DNA of 64,000 bases from CAZVQX01 sp964629735. GTDB lineage: Bacteria; Bacillota_I; Bacilli_A; RF39; UBA660. The translations under genes were made by a program, and so were the position numbers. The notes below the pieces were generated by a model, which saw only the letters and a list, made by a program, of their open reading frames with translations, ran no database searches and was not told where the DNA came from. Within the stretch, counting starts at the first letter, position 1. Each line of letters opens with the position of its first letter. Where the stretch lies: NCBI GenBank assembly GCA_964629735.1, contig CAZVQX010000001.1, positions 94,957 to 158,956 on the forward strand, read 5' to 3'. Shown here piece after piece: positions 9,046 through 18,136 of this stretch.

Positions 9046-9870
9046 TTGTTATTTATAAAAGGTTTGATTATTGGTATTGGTAAAATAATACCAGGTGTTA
9101 GCGGATCAGTTATTGCCATTAGCTTCGGCTTGTATGAAAAAGGGATTGATGCTATTAATAATTATTTCGGTAATGTGAAGGAAAATACTAAGTTTTTATT
9201 AGTTTTAGGTTCTGGAATATTATTATCGATAATATTAATGAGTAATTTAATAAAAATTTTATTAAATAAATATTATTTTTTAACAATACTATTATTTATT
9301 GGATTGATTAGTGGTGGAATACCTTCTTTATTTTCAAAAATAAAAGATAGTTACAATATTAAAAATTTACTTTTATTTTTGATAATAATTGCAATAATAG
9401 TTTTTGTCAATTTTTTAAAATCGCCAAATAATATAAATATTTATTATGATTTAAACGGAATATTATTATTAATTTTGATAGGTATAGTTGATGCTGCTAC
9501 AATGATAATCCCAGGTATTAGTGGTACAGCAATACTTATATTAATGGGATGTTATGATATTATGTTAAATCTTTTTAGTAATTTAACTAACTTTACAGAA
9601 ATAATAAAGAACATTAAATATTTAATACCTTTTGTTATTGGATTATCTGTTGGTATTATTATTTTTGTAAAATTAATGGATTATTTTTTAAAAAATTATA
9701 AAGAAGAAACATATTGGGGAATAGCAGGATTAGCAATTTCATCAATTATATCAATGTTTATTACAACTTTATATGGTGTTTATCAATTAAAAGAGGTGTT
9801 CATAGGTATACTTTTATTTATATTAGGATATATAATTTCTAAAACTTTAAGCACTAAAAGTGTGCCATAA
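9046..9870 (+). CDS. DUF368 polytopic protein, probable undecaprenyl-phosphate flippase
   Basis: A 274-residue protein with about eight hydrophobic helices. Two internal repeats of the DUF368 signature are visible: KIIPGVSGSVIAISFGLYE near residue 13 and MIIPGISGTAILILMGCYD near residue 154. DUF368 proteins (PopT) carry undecaprenyl phosphate back across the membrane so that wall and polymer synthesis can continue; that role is taken from the family. The start is TTG behind GGGTGA. Confidence 0.85.
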   Translation: MLFIKGLIIGIGKIIPGVSGSVIAISFGLYEKGIDAINNYFGNVKENTKFLLVLGSGILLSIILMSNLIKILLNKYYFLTILLFIGLISGGIPSLFSKIKDSYNIKNLLLFLIIIAIIVFVNFLKSPNNINIYYDLNGILLLILIGIVDAATMIIPGISGTAILILMGCYDIMLNLFSNLTNFTEIIKNIKYLIPFVIGLSVGIIIFVKLMDYFLKNYKEETYWGIAGLAISSIISMFITTLYGVYQLKEVFIGILLFILGYIISKTLSTKSVP

Positions 9871-9911
9871 GTATATAATATAATAAAAATAAATTTTTTA
9901 GGAGGATTATT

Positions 9912-10241
9912 ATGAGTAAAAAGCTACCCAAGGTTTTTGTTAATAAAATAGATAAAAAATTAGAGAATAACTCACTTGTTTATTATAGCTATCATGATAA
10001 TAAACAAAATTTTAGGGAAATAGAAAAGGAAAAGGATCTTAAGTCTGATATGTCAATCGAGGAAAAAATAATGGCAATTTTTAATTCGCCAAATTATGTA
10101 TATAAAGCAACAGTAAATATTAAGTTAGTAGATAAAACTATTACAAAACAAATTGTAGGTAGAAATTTGTTTAATATAATTACTATTGATAATGAATTAA
10201 TAAAAATTAGTGATATAATTGATATTGAAATTTCAGAATAA
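9912..10241 (+). CDS. Conserved small protein of unknown function
   Basis: A 109-residue soluble protein, charged at the N-terminus, with a C-terminal half of predicted beta strands (ATVNIKLVDKTITKQIVGR, then ITIDNELIKISDIIDIEI). AGGAGG precedes the ATG, and a TATAAT at 9874-9879 may be its promoter. No family was recognised. Confidence 0.65.
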   Translation: MSKKLPKVFVNKIDKKLENNSLVYYSYHDNKQNFREIEKEKDLKSDMSIEEKIMAIFNSPNYVYKATVNIKLVDKTITKQIVGRNLFNIITIDNELIKISDIIDIEISE

Positions 10242-10254
10242 TGCCGTTTTATTA

Positions 10255-10289
10255 AAAAATATCCCAGTCTAATATTATTAAACTGGGAT
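10255..10289 (-). terminator. Terminator of the coat protein gene
   Basis: ATCCCAGT and ACTGGGAT form an eight-pair stem. On the minus strand it is followed by a run of T residues, so it ends the coat gene; it may also stop the converging plus-strand gene. Confidence 0.75.
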
Positions 10290-10308
10290 GTATGCCTATT
10301 TGTATAAA

Positions 10309-10734
10309 CTAATCGACATCAACATATGTATCTCTTAAACATCTAATTGCGCATATACAATCTAAATTCATAGTGAATATAGAATTGGTAGGCTCATATT
10401 TTTTGCCGGGCTTATTGCATGAAACTAAGACTCTAAAAGTAGCACAGTTGTCACTTATTTTTTCAACCCTAAATACACATGATTTTGGTGATGTACTAGT
10501 ACAAGAATCGCTTTCTTTAAAAACTGGCATAGCCCAAGGTGTCCCATTTCCGCAACAAGTATAAATCATTATAGGTCTAGTATTGAAAAAATGACAAGGT
10601 TCTAAATCACCAAGAAAAGCTTTATCGCAACTATCTAAGCATTTATCCGTTTTTTTGCTCTTGCTTTGTAGTAAGCATATAATGGTTAATATTTCTGCAA
10701 TACAATTATTGTCTTTTGGTTTGTTTTGACACAT
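10309..10734 (-). CDS. CotY/CotZ-family spore coat protein
   Basis: A 141-residue, cysteine-rich protein. The C-terminal half matches the CotY/CotZ/ExsY coat and crust family of Bacillus: FRVEKISDNCATFRVL corresponds to FRVEKLCDCCATLSML of CotZ, and LDCICAIRCLRD to LGCFCAIQCLSP (CotZ recalled from memory). These proteins form cross-linked layers on the spore surface. The ATG at 10734 is chosen because AAGGAGTG lies six bases upstream; an in-frame GTG at 10743 is part of that ribosome-binding site. It stands alone, with a possible sporulation promoter upstream. Confidence 0.85.
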   Translation of the reverse strand: MCQNKPKDNNCIAEILTIICLLQSKSKKTDKCLDSCDKAFLGDLEPCHFFNTRPIMIYTCCGNGTPWAMPVFKESDSCTSTSPKSCVFRVEKISDNCATFRVLVSCNKPGKKYEPTNSIFTMNLDCICAIRCLRDTYVDVD

Positions 10735-10762
10735 AAAATCCACTCCTTACTGTTTTCATTAA

Positions 10763-10789
10763 TAGCATATTCACTATAATATAATCAGT
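10763..10789 (-). promoter_or_regulatory. Possible sigma-K type promoter for the coat gene
   Basis: On the minus strand AC, a 16-base spacer and AATATGCTA match the sigma-K pattern (AC, 16-17 bases, CATAnnnTA) at all but one specified position. Late mother-cell expression would suit a coat protein. In this AT-rich DNA a chance match is possible. Confidence 0.4.
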
Positions 10790-10844
10790 GTGAAAATTTT
10801 GCCTACAATTAGAAATTATTATGTATATTTATTAACTTTTATTA

Positions 10845-10853
10845 TGATATAAT
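10845..10853 (+). promoter_or_regulatory. Extended -10 promoter for the LtaS-like gene
   Basis: TGATATAAT, a perfect extended -10 element, lies 20 bases before the ATG. No good -35 box is seen. Confidence 0.6.
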
Positions 10854-10872
10854 ATATTGAGTAGGTGGATTT

Positions 10873-12831
10873 ATGTTGAAAAATAGAAATTATTATTTTA
10901 CACAAATTTTTTTGATTTTATTTGTTAGTCTTTTGTATATTGAAGCATTTTTTAAAATTTTATCTTTTGGTAATTTATTTCAAATTGAATTTATTAGAAT
11001 TGCTTTATTTACAGCAACAATCTGCTTAATAATTGCGTTTGTCTGTTCATTCTTCAAACCAAGAGTAAGTATTGTTATAATTTTTATCAGCATTTTTTTA
11101 AGTGCGACTTATTCTCTTATTCAATTAAATTTTCATAGTTTTATGGGAAATTATATGTCGTTTAATGCAGCAGGGGATGGTTTGGGACGGGTTGGTGAAC
11201 AAGTTAAAGATTTTGTTATGTATATAAAACCAATATATTATTTGTTTTATTTACCTTTTGTTATATTAATTATTTTGTTTATAGCTATTAAAAATATTTT
11301 AATAAAAGATAAAATAAGTTTTAAATCAACTGTTTCTAAATTATTATTAATAGTTATTGTTCATATTTTGTCTTTATCAACTTTATATTTAAATACATTC
11401 CAAGATCCAAATCAAATTAAAAGTAATAAAATTTTATATAAAGCACCATTCTTATTAGAATTGTCTTTGAAGCAGTTTGGTACAATGCGTTTTTTACATC
11501 GTGATTTAGTTTACATGTTTAGTTCAAAACAAATTGAAAATATTATTATTGAAGACATTCCAGTTGTTAATCAGCCGGTTATTGTTCCTAATTATGAAAG
11601 AATTATTGACGATAGTGAATGGCGTTCGTTAATTGATAATGAAAATAATGAGCAAATAAAAAAACTACATAATTTTTTTATTAATCAAAGTGTTACACCC
11701 CGAAATGATATGACCGGAATTTTTAAAGATAAAAATTTAATATTAATTATGGTGGAGGCTTTTGATATGATTGCAATTAACGAAAAGTTAACACCAACAT
11801 TATATAAATTATCAACTGAGGGATTAAACTTTGATAATTACTATACCCCCAAATATAGTTGTACTACTGGAGAGAGTGAATTTATTGCGTTGACATCAAT
11901 AATACCTAGCTCAACTGTTTGTACGCCAAATGAGTATAAACATAATAATTATAAAACATCAATTTTTGAGTTGTTTAATAAAAGTGGATATTATAGCACT
12001 TCATATCATAACTATTCTGATAAATTCTATGCCAGAAAAATACTTCATAAAAATATGGGGTCAGTTAAATTTTATAATAATGAAGATTTAAATATTAAGA
12101 GAATTTGGGGTTGGCCGAGTGATTTAAATTTAATGGAAGAAGCTGTTCCACATTTTATAGAAAAAGATAAATTTTTCAGTTTTGTTATAACCTCAACAAC
12201 TCATTTTCCATATAATGAGGATGGCCATGTTGGGGTTGTGCTTGATCATTGGGATAAGGTAAAAGACTTACCTTATAATATAAAAATAAAAAGATATATG
12301 GCTAAAGCTATTGAATTGGATTTGGCTCTTGAATATTTGTTAGATACATTGGAACAAAGAAAAATATTAGATGACACCGTTATTGTTTTATTTGGTGATC
12401 ATCATCCTTTAAATATGGAATTTAAGTATTTAAATGAAGCATCATCAATTGACCGCTTCCAAGATTTTAATATAGATAGATTACCTTTTATCATTTATAA
12501 TTCAGCAATAGAACCGAAAAAAGTAAATAAAACAGCTAGTACATTTGATATTTTACCAACAGTAGCAAATTTATTTGATTTAGATTATGATCCTAGATAC
12601 TATATAGGTAAGGATGTGTTTTCAGATGAGGAAACTATTGTTGTTTTTACAACTGGGAGCTGGATAACTGATAAAGCAATATACTTTTCGAGAAGTAATG
12701 AGGTAAAAAAATTGCAAGATGATATAGATGATGATTATATATCTAGTATCAATAGTAAGGTTAATAATTATTTTAATGTGTCTAATGAAACTTTAAAGAG
12801 AGATTATTTTAAATATAGATTTTCAAAATAA
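10873..12831 (+). CDS. ltaS: LtaS-like glycerophosphate transferase (sulfatase fold)
   Basis: A 652-residue membrane enzyme with about five N-terminal helices (residues 1-180) and an outer alkaline-phosphatase-superfamily domain. Catalytic features fit lipoteichoic acid synthase: metal ligand E295 in MVEAFD, nucleophile T332 in CTTGESEF, and FGDHHPL (D509, H510). LtaS builds the polyglycerol-phosphate chain of lipoteichoic acid from phosphatidylglycerol; some relatives only prime it or act on other polymers, so the exact substrate is uncertain. It is monocistronic, with its own promoter and a strong terminator. Confidence 0.85.
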   Translation: MLKNRNYYFTQIFLILFVSLLYIEAFFKILSFGNLFQIEFIRIALFTATICLIIAFVCSFFKPRVSIVIIFISIFLSATYSLIQLNFHSFMGNYMSFNAAGDGLGRVGEQVKDFVMYIKPIYYLFYLPFVILIILFIAIKNILIKDKISFKSTVSKLLLIVIVHILSLSTLYLNTFQDPNQIKSNKILYKAPFLLELSLKQFGTMRFLHRDLVYMFSSKQIENIIIEDIPVVNQPVIVPNYERIIDDSEWRSLIDNENNEQIKKLHNFFINQSVTPRNDMTGIFKDKNLILIMVEAFDMIAINEKLTPTLYKLSTEGLNFDNYYTPKYSCTTGESEFIALTSIIPSSTVCTPNEYKHNNYKTSIFELFNKSGYYSTSYHNYSDKFYARKILHKNMGSVKFYNNEDLNIKRIWGWPSDLNLMEEAVPHFIEKDKFFSFVITSTTHFPYNEDGHVGVVLDHWDKVKDLPYNIKIKRYMAKAIELDLALEYLLDTLEQRKILDDTVIVLFGDHHPLNMEFKYLNEASSIDRFQDFNIDRLPFIIYNSAIEPKKVNKTASTFDILPTVANLFDLDYDPRYYIGKDVFSDEETIVVFTTGSWITDKAIYFSRSNEVKKLQDDIDDDYISSINSKVNNYFNVSNETLKRDYFKYRFSK

Positions 12832-12863
12832 AAAGGTATATGTATTTATCATGTACCTTTTTA
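12830..12863. terminator. Bidirectional terminator
   Basis: AAAAAGGTA and TACCTTTTT form a hairpin with T-runs in both directions between two converging genes. Confidence 0.8.
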
Positions 12864-12899
12864 TTGCCTGTTTTAAACAAATCAGAGCTAAAGTTTTCG

Positions 12900-13412
12900 T
12901 TAAATTTGTTTAAAATAACCGTTTTGGACATATTTAGTTTCTGTAACAACAATAAATGCTTTTTTATCAATTGATTTAACAAGGTTCTGTAGATGATTTA
13001 AATGTTTTTTATCTATCTCAATAAACAGCATATATTTTGCTGATTTTTCATCAATTCCGCTGACATCAACAGCAGATACTGCATAACCATTTTCCCTTAA
13101 TTTTACTAACATTTTATTATTTTTATTGGTTATTATTTGAACACCGAAAGTACCTTTAATAAATTTATCGGATATAAATCCACCAATATATGTACCTGCA
13201 GCGAATCCACCGGCATAGGCAAATATAATCCAAATATTTGAAGTGCTAGTATTTAGAGCTTCCCTAACAACGGAAAACCAAATTGAAATTTCAATAAAAC
13301 CAACAATACTTGAAATTAGTCGTTTACCTTTTACTAATAAAATCATTCTTACAGTTCCTAAAGAAACATCTAATATTCTTACTAAAAAAATTTTAATATA
13401 AAGTAATGCCAT
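12900..13412 (-). CDS. DUF2179 / UPF0316 membrane protein
   Basis: A 170-residue protein: three hydrophobic helices in the first 90 residues (including FLVRILDVSLGTVRMILLVKG, shown here one residue at a time only as a pattern), then a soluble domain with the DUF2179 pattern (GVQIITN and a final FIVVTETKYVQNGYF). The biochemical role is unknown; related proteins are proposed to bind cyclic nucleotides or act as regulators. The ATG at 13412 is preferred because GGAGGT is directly upstream, whereas an in-frame ATG at 13424 precedes that site. Confidence 0.8.
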   Translation of the reverse strand: MALLYIKIFLVRILDVSLGTVRMILLVKGKRLISSIVGFIEISIWFSVVREALNTSTSNIWIIFAYAGGFAAGTYIGGFISDKFIKGTFGVQIITNKNNKMLVKLRENGYAVSAVDVSGIDEKSAKYMLFIEIDKKHLNHLQNLVKSIDKKAFIVVTETKYVQNGYFKQI

Positions 13413-13428
13413 ATTTACCTCCATTATG

Positions 13429-13437
13429 ATTATATCA
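13429..13437 (-). promoter_or_regulatory. Extended -10 promoter for the DUF2179 gene
   Basis: TGATATAAT reads on the minus strand about 17 bases before the start codon. No clear -35 box is seen. Confidence 0.5.
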
Positions 13438-13488
13438 TAAAATTGTCATTTTAATTAAAGAAAGGTTTATAATTTAATAGGTGATATG

Positions 13489-13713
13489 ATGTTTGGGCGA
13501 ATTTTCTTTTTTCTATTAGGTTTTGGACTAACTATTATTGGATCGGTTTATATAATAAGTTATTTAAACTTATTAACTATAGGGTATAATTTTTTTGATT
13601 ATGTCAAATTTATAAGTAAAAGGGTTGAATGTTATTATACGCTTATTGGTTTTATTATGTTGATATTAGCTATTTTTATACCTGGAGGAGATAAAAATGA
13701 ACTATATATATGA
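13489..13713 (+). CDS. Small two-helix membrane protein
   Basis: A 74-residue protein with two hydrophobic helices (about residues 3-25 and 48-66) and a loop between them. There are two adjacent ATG codons; the second is better spaced from AGGTGA. It overlaps the next gene by 17 bases, so the two are probably translated together. Function is unknown. Confidence 0.6.
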   Translation: MFGRIFFFLLGFGLTIIGSVYIISYLNLLTIGYNFFDYVKFISKRVECYYTLIGFIMLILAIFIPGGDKNELYI

Positions 13714-14320
13714 TATATTATTAAATTTAAATCAGCATGCATATGAGTTTTTTGAATGGGAATTAAATGATAACATTGTTCATGTGAAAAAAACTCCTTT
13801 AATTAAAATAAAGAGTGAGGATCTAATAAATTTTAAAAATAACAAAGTACAAGTAACTGATGCTTTTTTAGATATAATAAAATTTAAAACAAATTTTTTT
13901 GGTAAACTCAATTATGATTATTTGTGCCTATTTAGTGATGGTCGTATAGTTATGGGCGTTGTTTTTGATAATGATGGTAATAACGTATTGAAAAGTCACT
14001 TATTACTTGATGAAGAGATGGAAATATTAGACATACTAGATATAATTGTTTATAAAGATATTGAATATCAAATAATTGAATATAGTGATACAACTCTTCT
14101 AACTAGAAATCAATTAGATATAAATAATTATATAAAAAAAGAACTATATAATATTAACGAAATAGAAAAATTAAAATATATACATTATGAATGTTTTAAT
14201 AATAATGAATGTAGTATTCATAAAATAAAAGATAAACTTTTCTTAGAATTAAAAGAAAATTGGGATAGCATAGCATATAGACTATATGATGTTTTAAAAT
14301 TAACATCACCAAATAAGTAA
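13697..14320 (+). CDS. Conserved protein resembling DUF3603 (YjbA-like)
   Basis: A 207-residue soluble protein. The start (YIYDILLN, then EFFEW and VKKTPLIKI) resembles the YIHDVWVN...FHEW...VPLLKV pattern of Bacillus YjbA-type DUF3603 proteins, recalled from memory. Function is unknown. GGAGG precedes the ATG, which lies inside the previous gene. It is closed by a terminator. Confidence 0.6.
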   Translation: MNYIYDILLNLNQHAYEFFEWELNDNIVHVKKTPLIKIKSEDLINFKNNKVQVTDAFLDIIKFKTNFFGKLNYDYLCLFSDGRIVMGVVFDNDGNNVLKSHLLLDEEMEILDILDIIVYKDIEYQIIEYSDTTLLTRNQLDINNYIKKELYNINEIEKLKYIHYECFNNNECSIHKIKDKLFLELKENWDSIAYRLYDVLKLTSPNK

Positions 14321-14326
14321 TTATAG

Positions 14327-14360
14327 GCAAGCGGAAAAATATCGTTTGCTTTTTTATTTA
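14327..14360 (+). terminator. Rho-independent terminator
   Basis: GCAAGCG pairs with CGTTTGC (one G-T pair) followed by six T residues. Confidence 0.8.
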
Positions 14361-14396
14361 TGAATTAATATTATCCCAAAAAAGTTAAAAATATAG

Positions 14397-14402
14397 TATA
14401 AT
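14397..14402 (+). promoter_or_regulatory. Likely -10 box for yvcK
   Basis: TATAAT lies 17 bases before the GTG start and just after a terminator, so a promoter is expected here. The -35 region is poor. Confidence 0.45.
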
Positions 14403-14418
14403 ATATAAAGGTGATTTT

Positions 14419-15363
14419 GTGAGAAAAAAGGTAGTAGTTTTAGGAGGGGGCACAGGTTTGTCAACTCTTTTAATGGGATTAAAAGAATTTCCTTTAGATA
14501 TAAGTGCAGTTGTATCAGTTAGTGACGATGGTAGTAGCACAGGACGACTTCGCAAGGAGTTTAATATACCTGCAGTTGGTGATATCAGAAAAGTATTAGT
14601 TTCTCTTTCGGAGACGGAACCGTTATTTGAAAAATTGTTGAATTATCGATTTAATACTTCGAGCGATTTAAATGGCCATACTGTTGGTAATTTACTATTA
14701 ACTGCGGCTTCCGATATAACAGGTAATATGTCAGAAGGAATTAATGCTGTATCAAGAGTGTTGAACTTAAAAGGTGAGGTATTACCTTTAACTGAAGATA
14801 ATGTTATTTTGATGGGAAAAATGGAAGATGGTAGCATCGTTGAAGGAGAACATAATATTACTGATAGTAAATTAATAATTAAAGATGTTTTTTATAAAGA
14901 AAAACCACGTGTTAATCCTAGTGTTATTAAGGCTGTTCGTGAGGCTGATTTAGTCATTTTAAGTATGGGTAGTGTATTTACTAGTATAATTCCAAATTTA
15001 ATATGTAAAGAAGTTCAAGAAGCCTTAGAAAAGAGTTCGGCTTCAATAATGTATGTTTGTAACATGATGACCCAACCCGGTGAAACTGACAATTTTAGCG
15101 TGAGTCATCATATTAAATTATTAAATAAATATTTAGGTAAACGTCAAATTGATGTAGCAATTGTTAATAATGGGTCAATTTCTAAAGAATTATTAAAAAA
15201 ATATGAAACGCTTGAGCAAAAAGATCCAGTTTATTATGATGAGGAAAAAGTTAAAAAATTAAACACACAAATAATTTCATCAGATTTTATTATGATAAGG
15301 GATGGAAATATTAGACATGATTATAAAAAGTTAGCTGCATATATTTTTATTTATTTGATATAG
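14419..15363 (+). CDS. yvcK: YvcK (GlmR/CofD-like) regulator of wall precursor supply
   Basis: A 314-residue CofD-like Rossmann protein. The N-terminal VVLGGGTGLSTLLMGLK and VSVSDDGSSTGRLR blocks are diagnostic. In Bacillus the protein (YvcK/GlmR) binds UDP-GlcNAc and directs carbon into wall synthesis during gluconeogenic growth. The start is GTG behind AAGGTG. It is followed closely by whiA, the usual order, but rapZ (yvcJ) upstream and crh downstream are absent. Confidence 0.95.
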   Translation: MRKKVVVLGGGTGLSTLLMGLKEFPLDISAVVSVSDDGSSTGRLRKEFNIPAVGDIRKVLVSLSETEPLFEKLLNYRFNTSSDLNGHTVGNLLLTAASDITGNMSEGINAVSRVLNLKGEVLPLTEDNVILMGKMEDGSIVEGEHNITDSKLIIKDVFYKEKPRVNPSVIKAVREADLVILSMGSVFTSIIPNLICKEVQEALEKSSASIMYVCNMMTQPGETDNFSVSHHIKLLNKYLGKRQIDVAIVNNGSISKELLKKYETLEQKDPVYYDEEKVKKLNTQIISSDFIMIRDGNIRHDYKKLAAYIFIYLI

Positions 15364-15373
15364 GGGTGATATA

Positions 15374-16297
15374 TTGTCTTTTACTAGTGTTATAAAGACT
15401 GAAATAAGTAAAATTGATGCAACAGATATTGAATATATAGCAGAACTTTCTGCTATATTTCGAAATGTTGCAATTATTAATAATGATATAAAAGTTATTA
15501 GCGAGAACGCAAGTGTATCGCGTCGTATTTTTAATTTGATTAAAAATACATATCAAGTAACCCCTAAAATAATAGTTCGAAGGGGTTATAACTTTAATAA
15601 GGGTTATTTATATATATTAGAGATAAATAAAAAAGTAGATGTTATTTTAAATGATTTGAGTCTAAATGAAGGAAGTGTTCCAAAGAACTATATTATTGAT
15701 GACAGTGATTTAAAAAGAGCTTATTTAAGAGGTCTGTTTATGGCTGCTGGTAGTATCAACGATCCTAAAAAATCTCGTTATCACTTAGAATTTTTAGTAA
15801 GCGATCGTGAGTATGCTAATTTTATCAAAAAGTTATTAAATTATTATAATTTAAATAGTAAAATTATTGATCGCGATAATAAATTTATGGTGTATATAAA
15901 AGAAGCAGAAAAAATTGGGGATTTTTTAAGAATAATAAATGCTAGTAATGCAGTTTTATATTATGAGGATATAAGAATATATCGAGACCATAAAAATATG
16001 ACAAATCGATTGAATAATTGTGAACAAGCTAATATTGATAAAATTATTTTCACTTCAACAAAACAAATTAATGACATTGAATTAATAAAAAACAAGGTAA
16101 GTTTAGATGTTTTGGATGATAAGTTGAAAGAAGTTGCAATTTATCGATCTAAATATCCAGATTCGTCATTAAGTGAATTGAGCAACATTATTAGTATTGA
16201 AACAGGCAATAAAATTACCAAATCAGGATTATATCATCGATTAAAAAAAATAAGTATAATTGCCGATAAAATGAAAAGAAATCAAGAAAATAAATAA
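15374..16297 (+). CDS. whiA: DNA-binding protein WhiA
   Basis: A 307-residue WhiA protein: an N-terminal domain related to LAGLIDADG endonucleases without cleavage activity (LKRAYLRGLFMAAGSINDP near residue 115) and a C-terminal helix-turn-helix (YPDSSLSELSNI). It influences cell division and chromosome segregation in Firmicutes and sporulation in actinomycetes. The start is TTG behind GGGGTGAT. It overlaps no gene and ends just before the rplI promoter. Confidence 0.93.
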   Translation: MSFTSVIKTEISKIDATDIEYIAELSAIFRNVAIINNDIKVISENASVSRRIFNLIKNTYQVTPKIIVRRGYNFNKGYLYILEINKKVDVILNDLSLNEGSVPKNYIIDDSDLKRAYLRGLFMAAGSINDPKKSRYHLEFLVSDREYANFIKKLLNYYNLNSKIIDRDNKFMVYIKEAEKIGDFLRIINASNAVLYYEDIRIYRDHKNMTNRLNNCEQANIDKIIFTSTKQINDIELIKNKVSLDVLDDKLKEVAIYRSKYPDSSLSELSNIISIETGNKITKSGLYHRLKKISIIADKMKRNQENK

Positions 16298-16306
16298 AAA
16301 GTATAG

Positions 16307-16312
16307 TATAAT
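16307..16312 (+). promoter_or_regulatory. -10 box for rplI-dnaB
   Basis: TATAAT in the 33-base gap between whiA and rplI. No good -35 box was found, so this is moderate evidence. Confidence 0.4.
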
Positions 16313-16330
16313 ATTAGTTGAGGTGATATT

Positions 16331-16777
16331 GTGAAAGTAATATTTATAAAAGATTTAAGAGGTCAAGGAAAAAAAGGGGAAATAAAAGAAGTAAAAGATG
16401 GTTATGGGAAAAACTTCTTAATAAAAAATGGTTATGCTGTTTTAGCGACAGAAACTAGTTTAAAAAGATTAAAGCAAGATTTACAAGAACAGGATGAATT
16501 GGAATTGTCAGAAATTGTATCTGCTAAAAAAACAAAAGAACAAATAGAAAAAATAACGCTTCAATTTTTTGTGAAAACTGGCGATAAAGATCGAGTGTTT
16601 GGTAGTATTAGTGCTAAACAAATTTCTGATGAACTAAAAAATCATGGTATAAATGTTGATAAACGAAAAATAAATATTACAAATTCTTTATCAAGTCTAG
16701 GAATGCATACAGTTGATATTGATTTACATAAACAAGTTAATGCCTCGCTTAATGTAAATTTATTAAAAGAGAAATAG
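16331..16777 (+). CDS. rplI: 50S ribosomal protein L9
   Basis: A 148-residue L9 with the conserved N-terminal domain ([18 protein letters not shown], then [13 protein letters not shown]), a long linking helix and the C-terminal 23S rRNA-binding domain. The start is GTG behind TGAGGTGA. It is directly upstream of dnaB, the usual Firmicutes arrangement, but lacks the gdpP (yybT) gene that often precedes it. Confidence 0.96.
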   Translation: MKVIFIKDLRGQGKKGEIKEVKDGYGKNFLIKNGYAVLATETSLKRLKQDLQEQDELELSEIVSAKKTKEQIEKITLQFFVKTGDKDRVFGSISAKQISDELKNHGINVDKRKINITNSLSSLGMHTVDIDLHKQVNASLNVNLLKEK

Positions 16778-16785
16778 GTGGTAAA

Positions 16786-18129
16786 ATGCAAGGAAAGGTA
16801 ATGCCGCATAATTTAGAATCTGAACAAGCTGTGTTAGGCTCAATGTTTTTGAGTAAATATGCTATTCAGAAATGTGCTGAGGGTTTAAATAAGGATTTAT
16901 TTTTTCTTGATGCTCATAGTAAAATTTTTACAGTTATTGTAGAATTAGCAGAAAACGGTTCAGTTGTTGATTTTACAACTGTAACTGCTGAATTGGATAA
17001 AAGAAACTGGCTAAAAGCCGTAGGTGATGTTGAATATTTAGTTGAAATAACTAATAAAGTTGCTAGTGCAGCTAACGTTGATTCGTATATTAAAATAGTT
17101 GTGGAAAATGCAACCTTAAGGAGGTTAATAGAGGAAGCAACAGAAATTATAACCTCGGCATATTCTCCAACTGATTCTTTAAATGAAATACTAGATAATG
17201 CAGAACGTAAAATATTAAATGTAGTAAAAACAAGAAAAGGTACAGAATTTCGCTCTATTCAAGAGGTTTTATTTAAAGCTCAAGCAGACTTAGAAAAATT
17301 ATCGCAACAAAAAGGAGAAATAACTGGTCTTGCTACTGGGTTCTATGATATTGATAAATTAACTTCTGGACTACACGCTAATGAATTAATTATAATTGCA
17401 GCCCGTCCAGGTATGGGTAAAACAGCGTTTGCACTTAATTTAGCATGTAATGCTGCTATTAACTCAGATAAAGTTGTTGCTCTTTTTAATATGGAAATGG
17501 GTGCTGAACAATTGGCGATGAGGATGATATCATCACTTGGGCAAATTGATGGTAATAAGATTCGAACTGGCCGATTAGAGCATAATGATTGGAAACGGGT
17601 AAATGAAGCTATTAGTCGTCTGGCTGATACTAAAATGTTTGTAGATGATACACCAGGTATGACAATTGGTGAGATAAGGGCTAAGTGTCGTCGTTTAGCT
17701 AGCTCTAATGATGGTTTGGGTTTAATAGTTATTGACTATTTACAATTAATAAGTGGCTCAGCCCGTTATGCTGGAAATCGTCAAATGGAAATCTCAGAAA
17801 TATCCCGTTCGTTAAAAACTTTAGCAATGGAGTTAGAAGTTCCTGTCATTGCCCTTGCCCAATTATCGCGTTCTGTTGAATCAAGAGAAGATAAAAGACC
17901 GTTATTAAGTGATTTGCGCGAATCCGGTTCAATTGAGCAAGATGCTGATATAGTTGCGTTCTTATATCGTGATGATTATTATAAAAAAGAAGAATCAATT
18001 GATAAAAACACAAGTAAAAGTGAGTTTATAATTGGTAAACATCGAAATGGTCCAACAGCGACAATTGAATTGATGTTTATAAAAAATACAAGTACTTTTA
18101 GAAATTATATAAATGAAGTAGAAATATAG
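16786..18129 (+). CDS. dnaB: Replicative DNA helicase DnaB
   Basis: A 447-residue hexameric helicase that unwinds DNA at the replication fork (called DnaC in Bacillus). The N-terminal primase-contact domain starts MPHNLESEQAVLGSM. The RecA-like motor has Walker A ARPGMGKTAF near residue 206, Walker B LIVIDYLQLI, and a terminal DIVAFLYRDDYY block. There is no sign of an intein. It lies 8 bases after rplI. Confidence 0.97.
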   Translation: MQGKVMPHNLESEQAVLGSMFLSKYAIQKCAEGLNKDLFFLDAHSKIFTVIVELAENGSVVDFTTVTAELDKRNWLKAVGDVEYLVEITNKVASAANVDSYIKIVVENATLRRLIEEATEIITSAYSPTDSLNEILDNAERKILNVVKTRKGTEFRSIQEVLFKAQADLEKLSQQKGEITGLATGFYDIDKLTSGLHANELIIIAARPGMGKTAFALNLACNAAINSDKVVALFNMEMGAEQLAMRMISSLGQIDGNKIRTGRLEHNDWKRVNEAISRLADTKMFVDDTPGMTIGEIRAKCRRLASSNDGLGLIVIDYLQLISGSARYAGNRQMEISEISRSLKTLAMELEVPVIALAQLSRSVESREDKRPLLSDLRESGSIEQDADIVAFLYRDDYYKKEESIDKNTSKSEFIIGKHRNGPTATIELMFIKNTSTFRNYINEVEI

Positions 18130-18136
18130 GTGGAAT

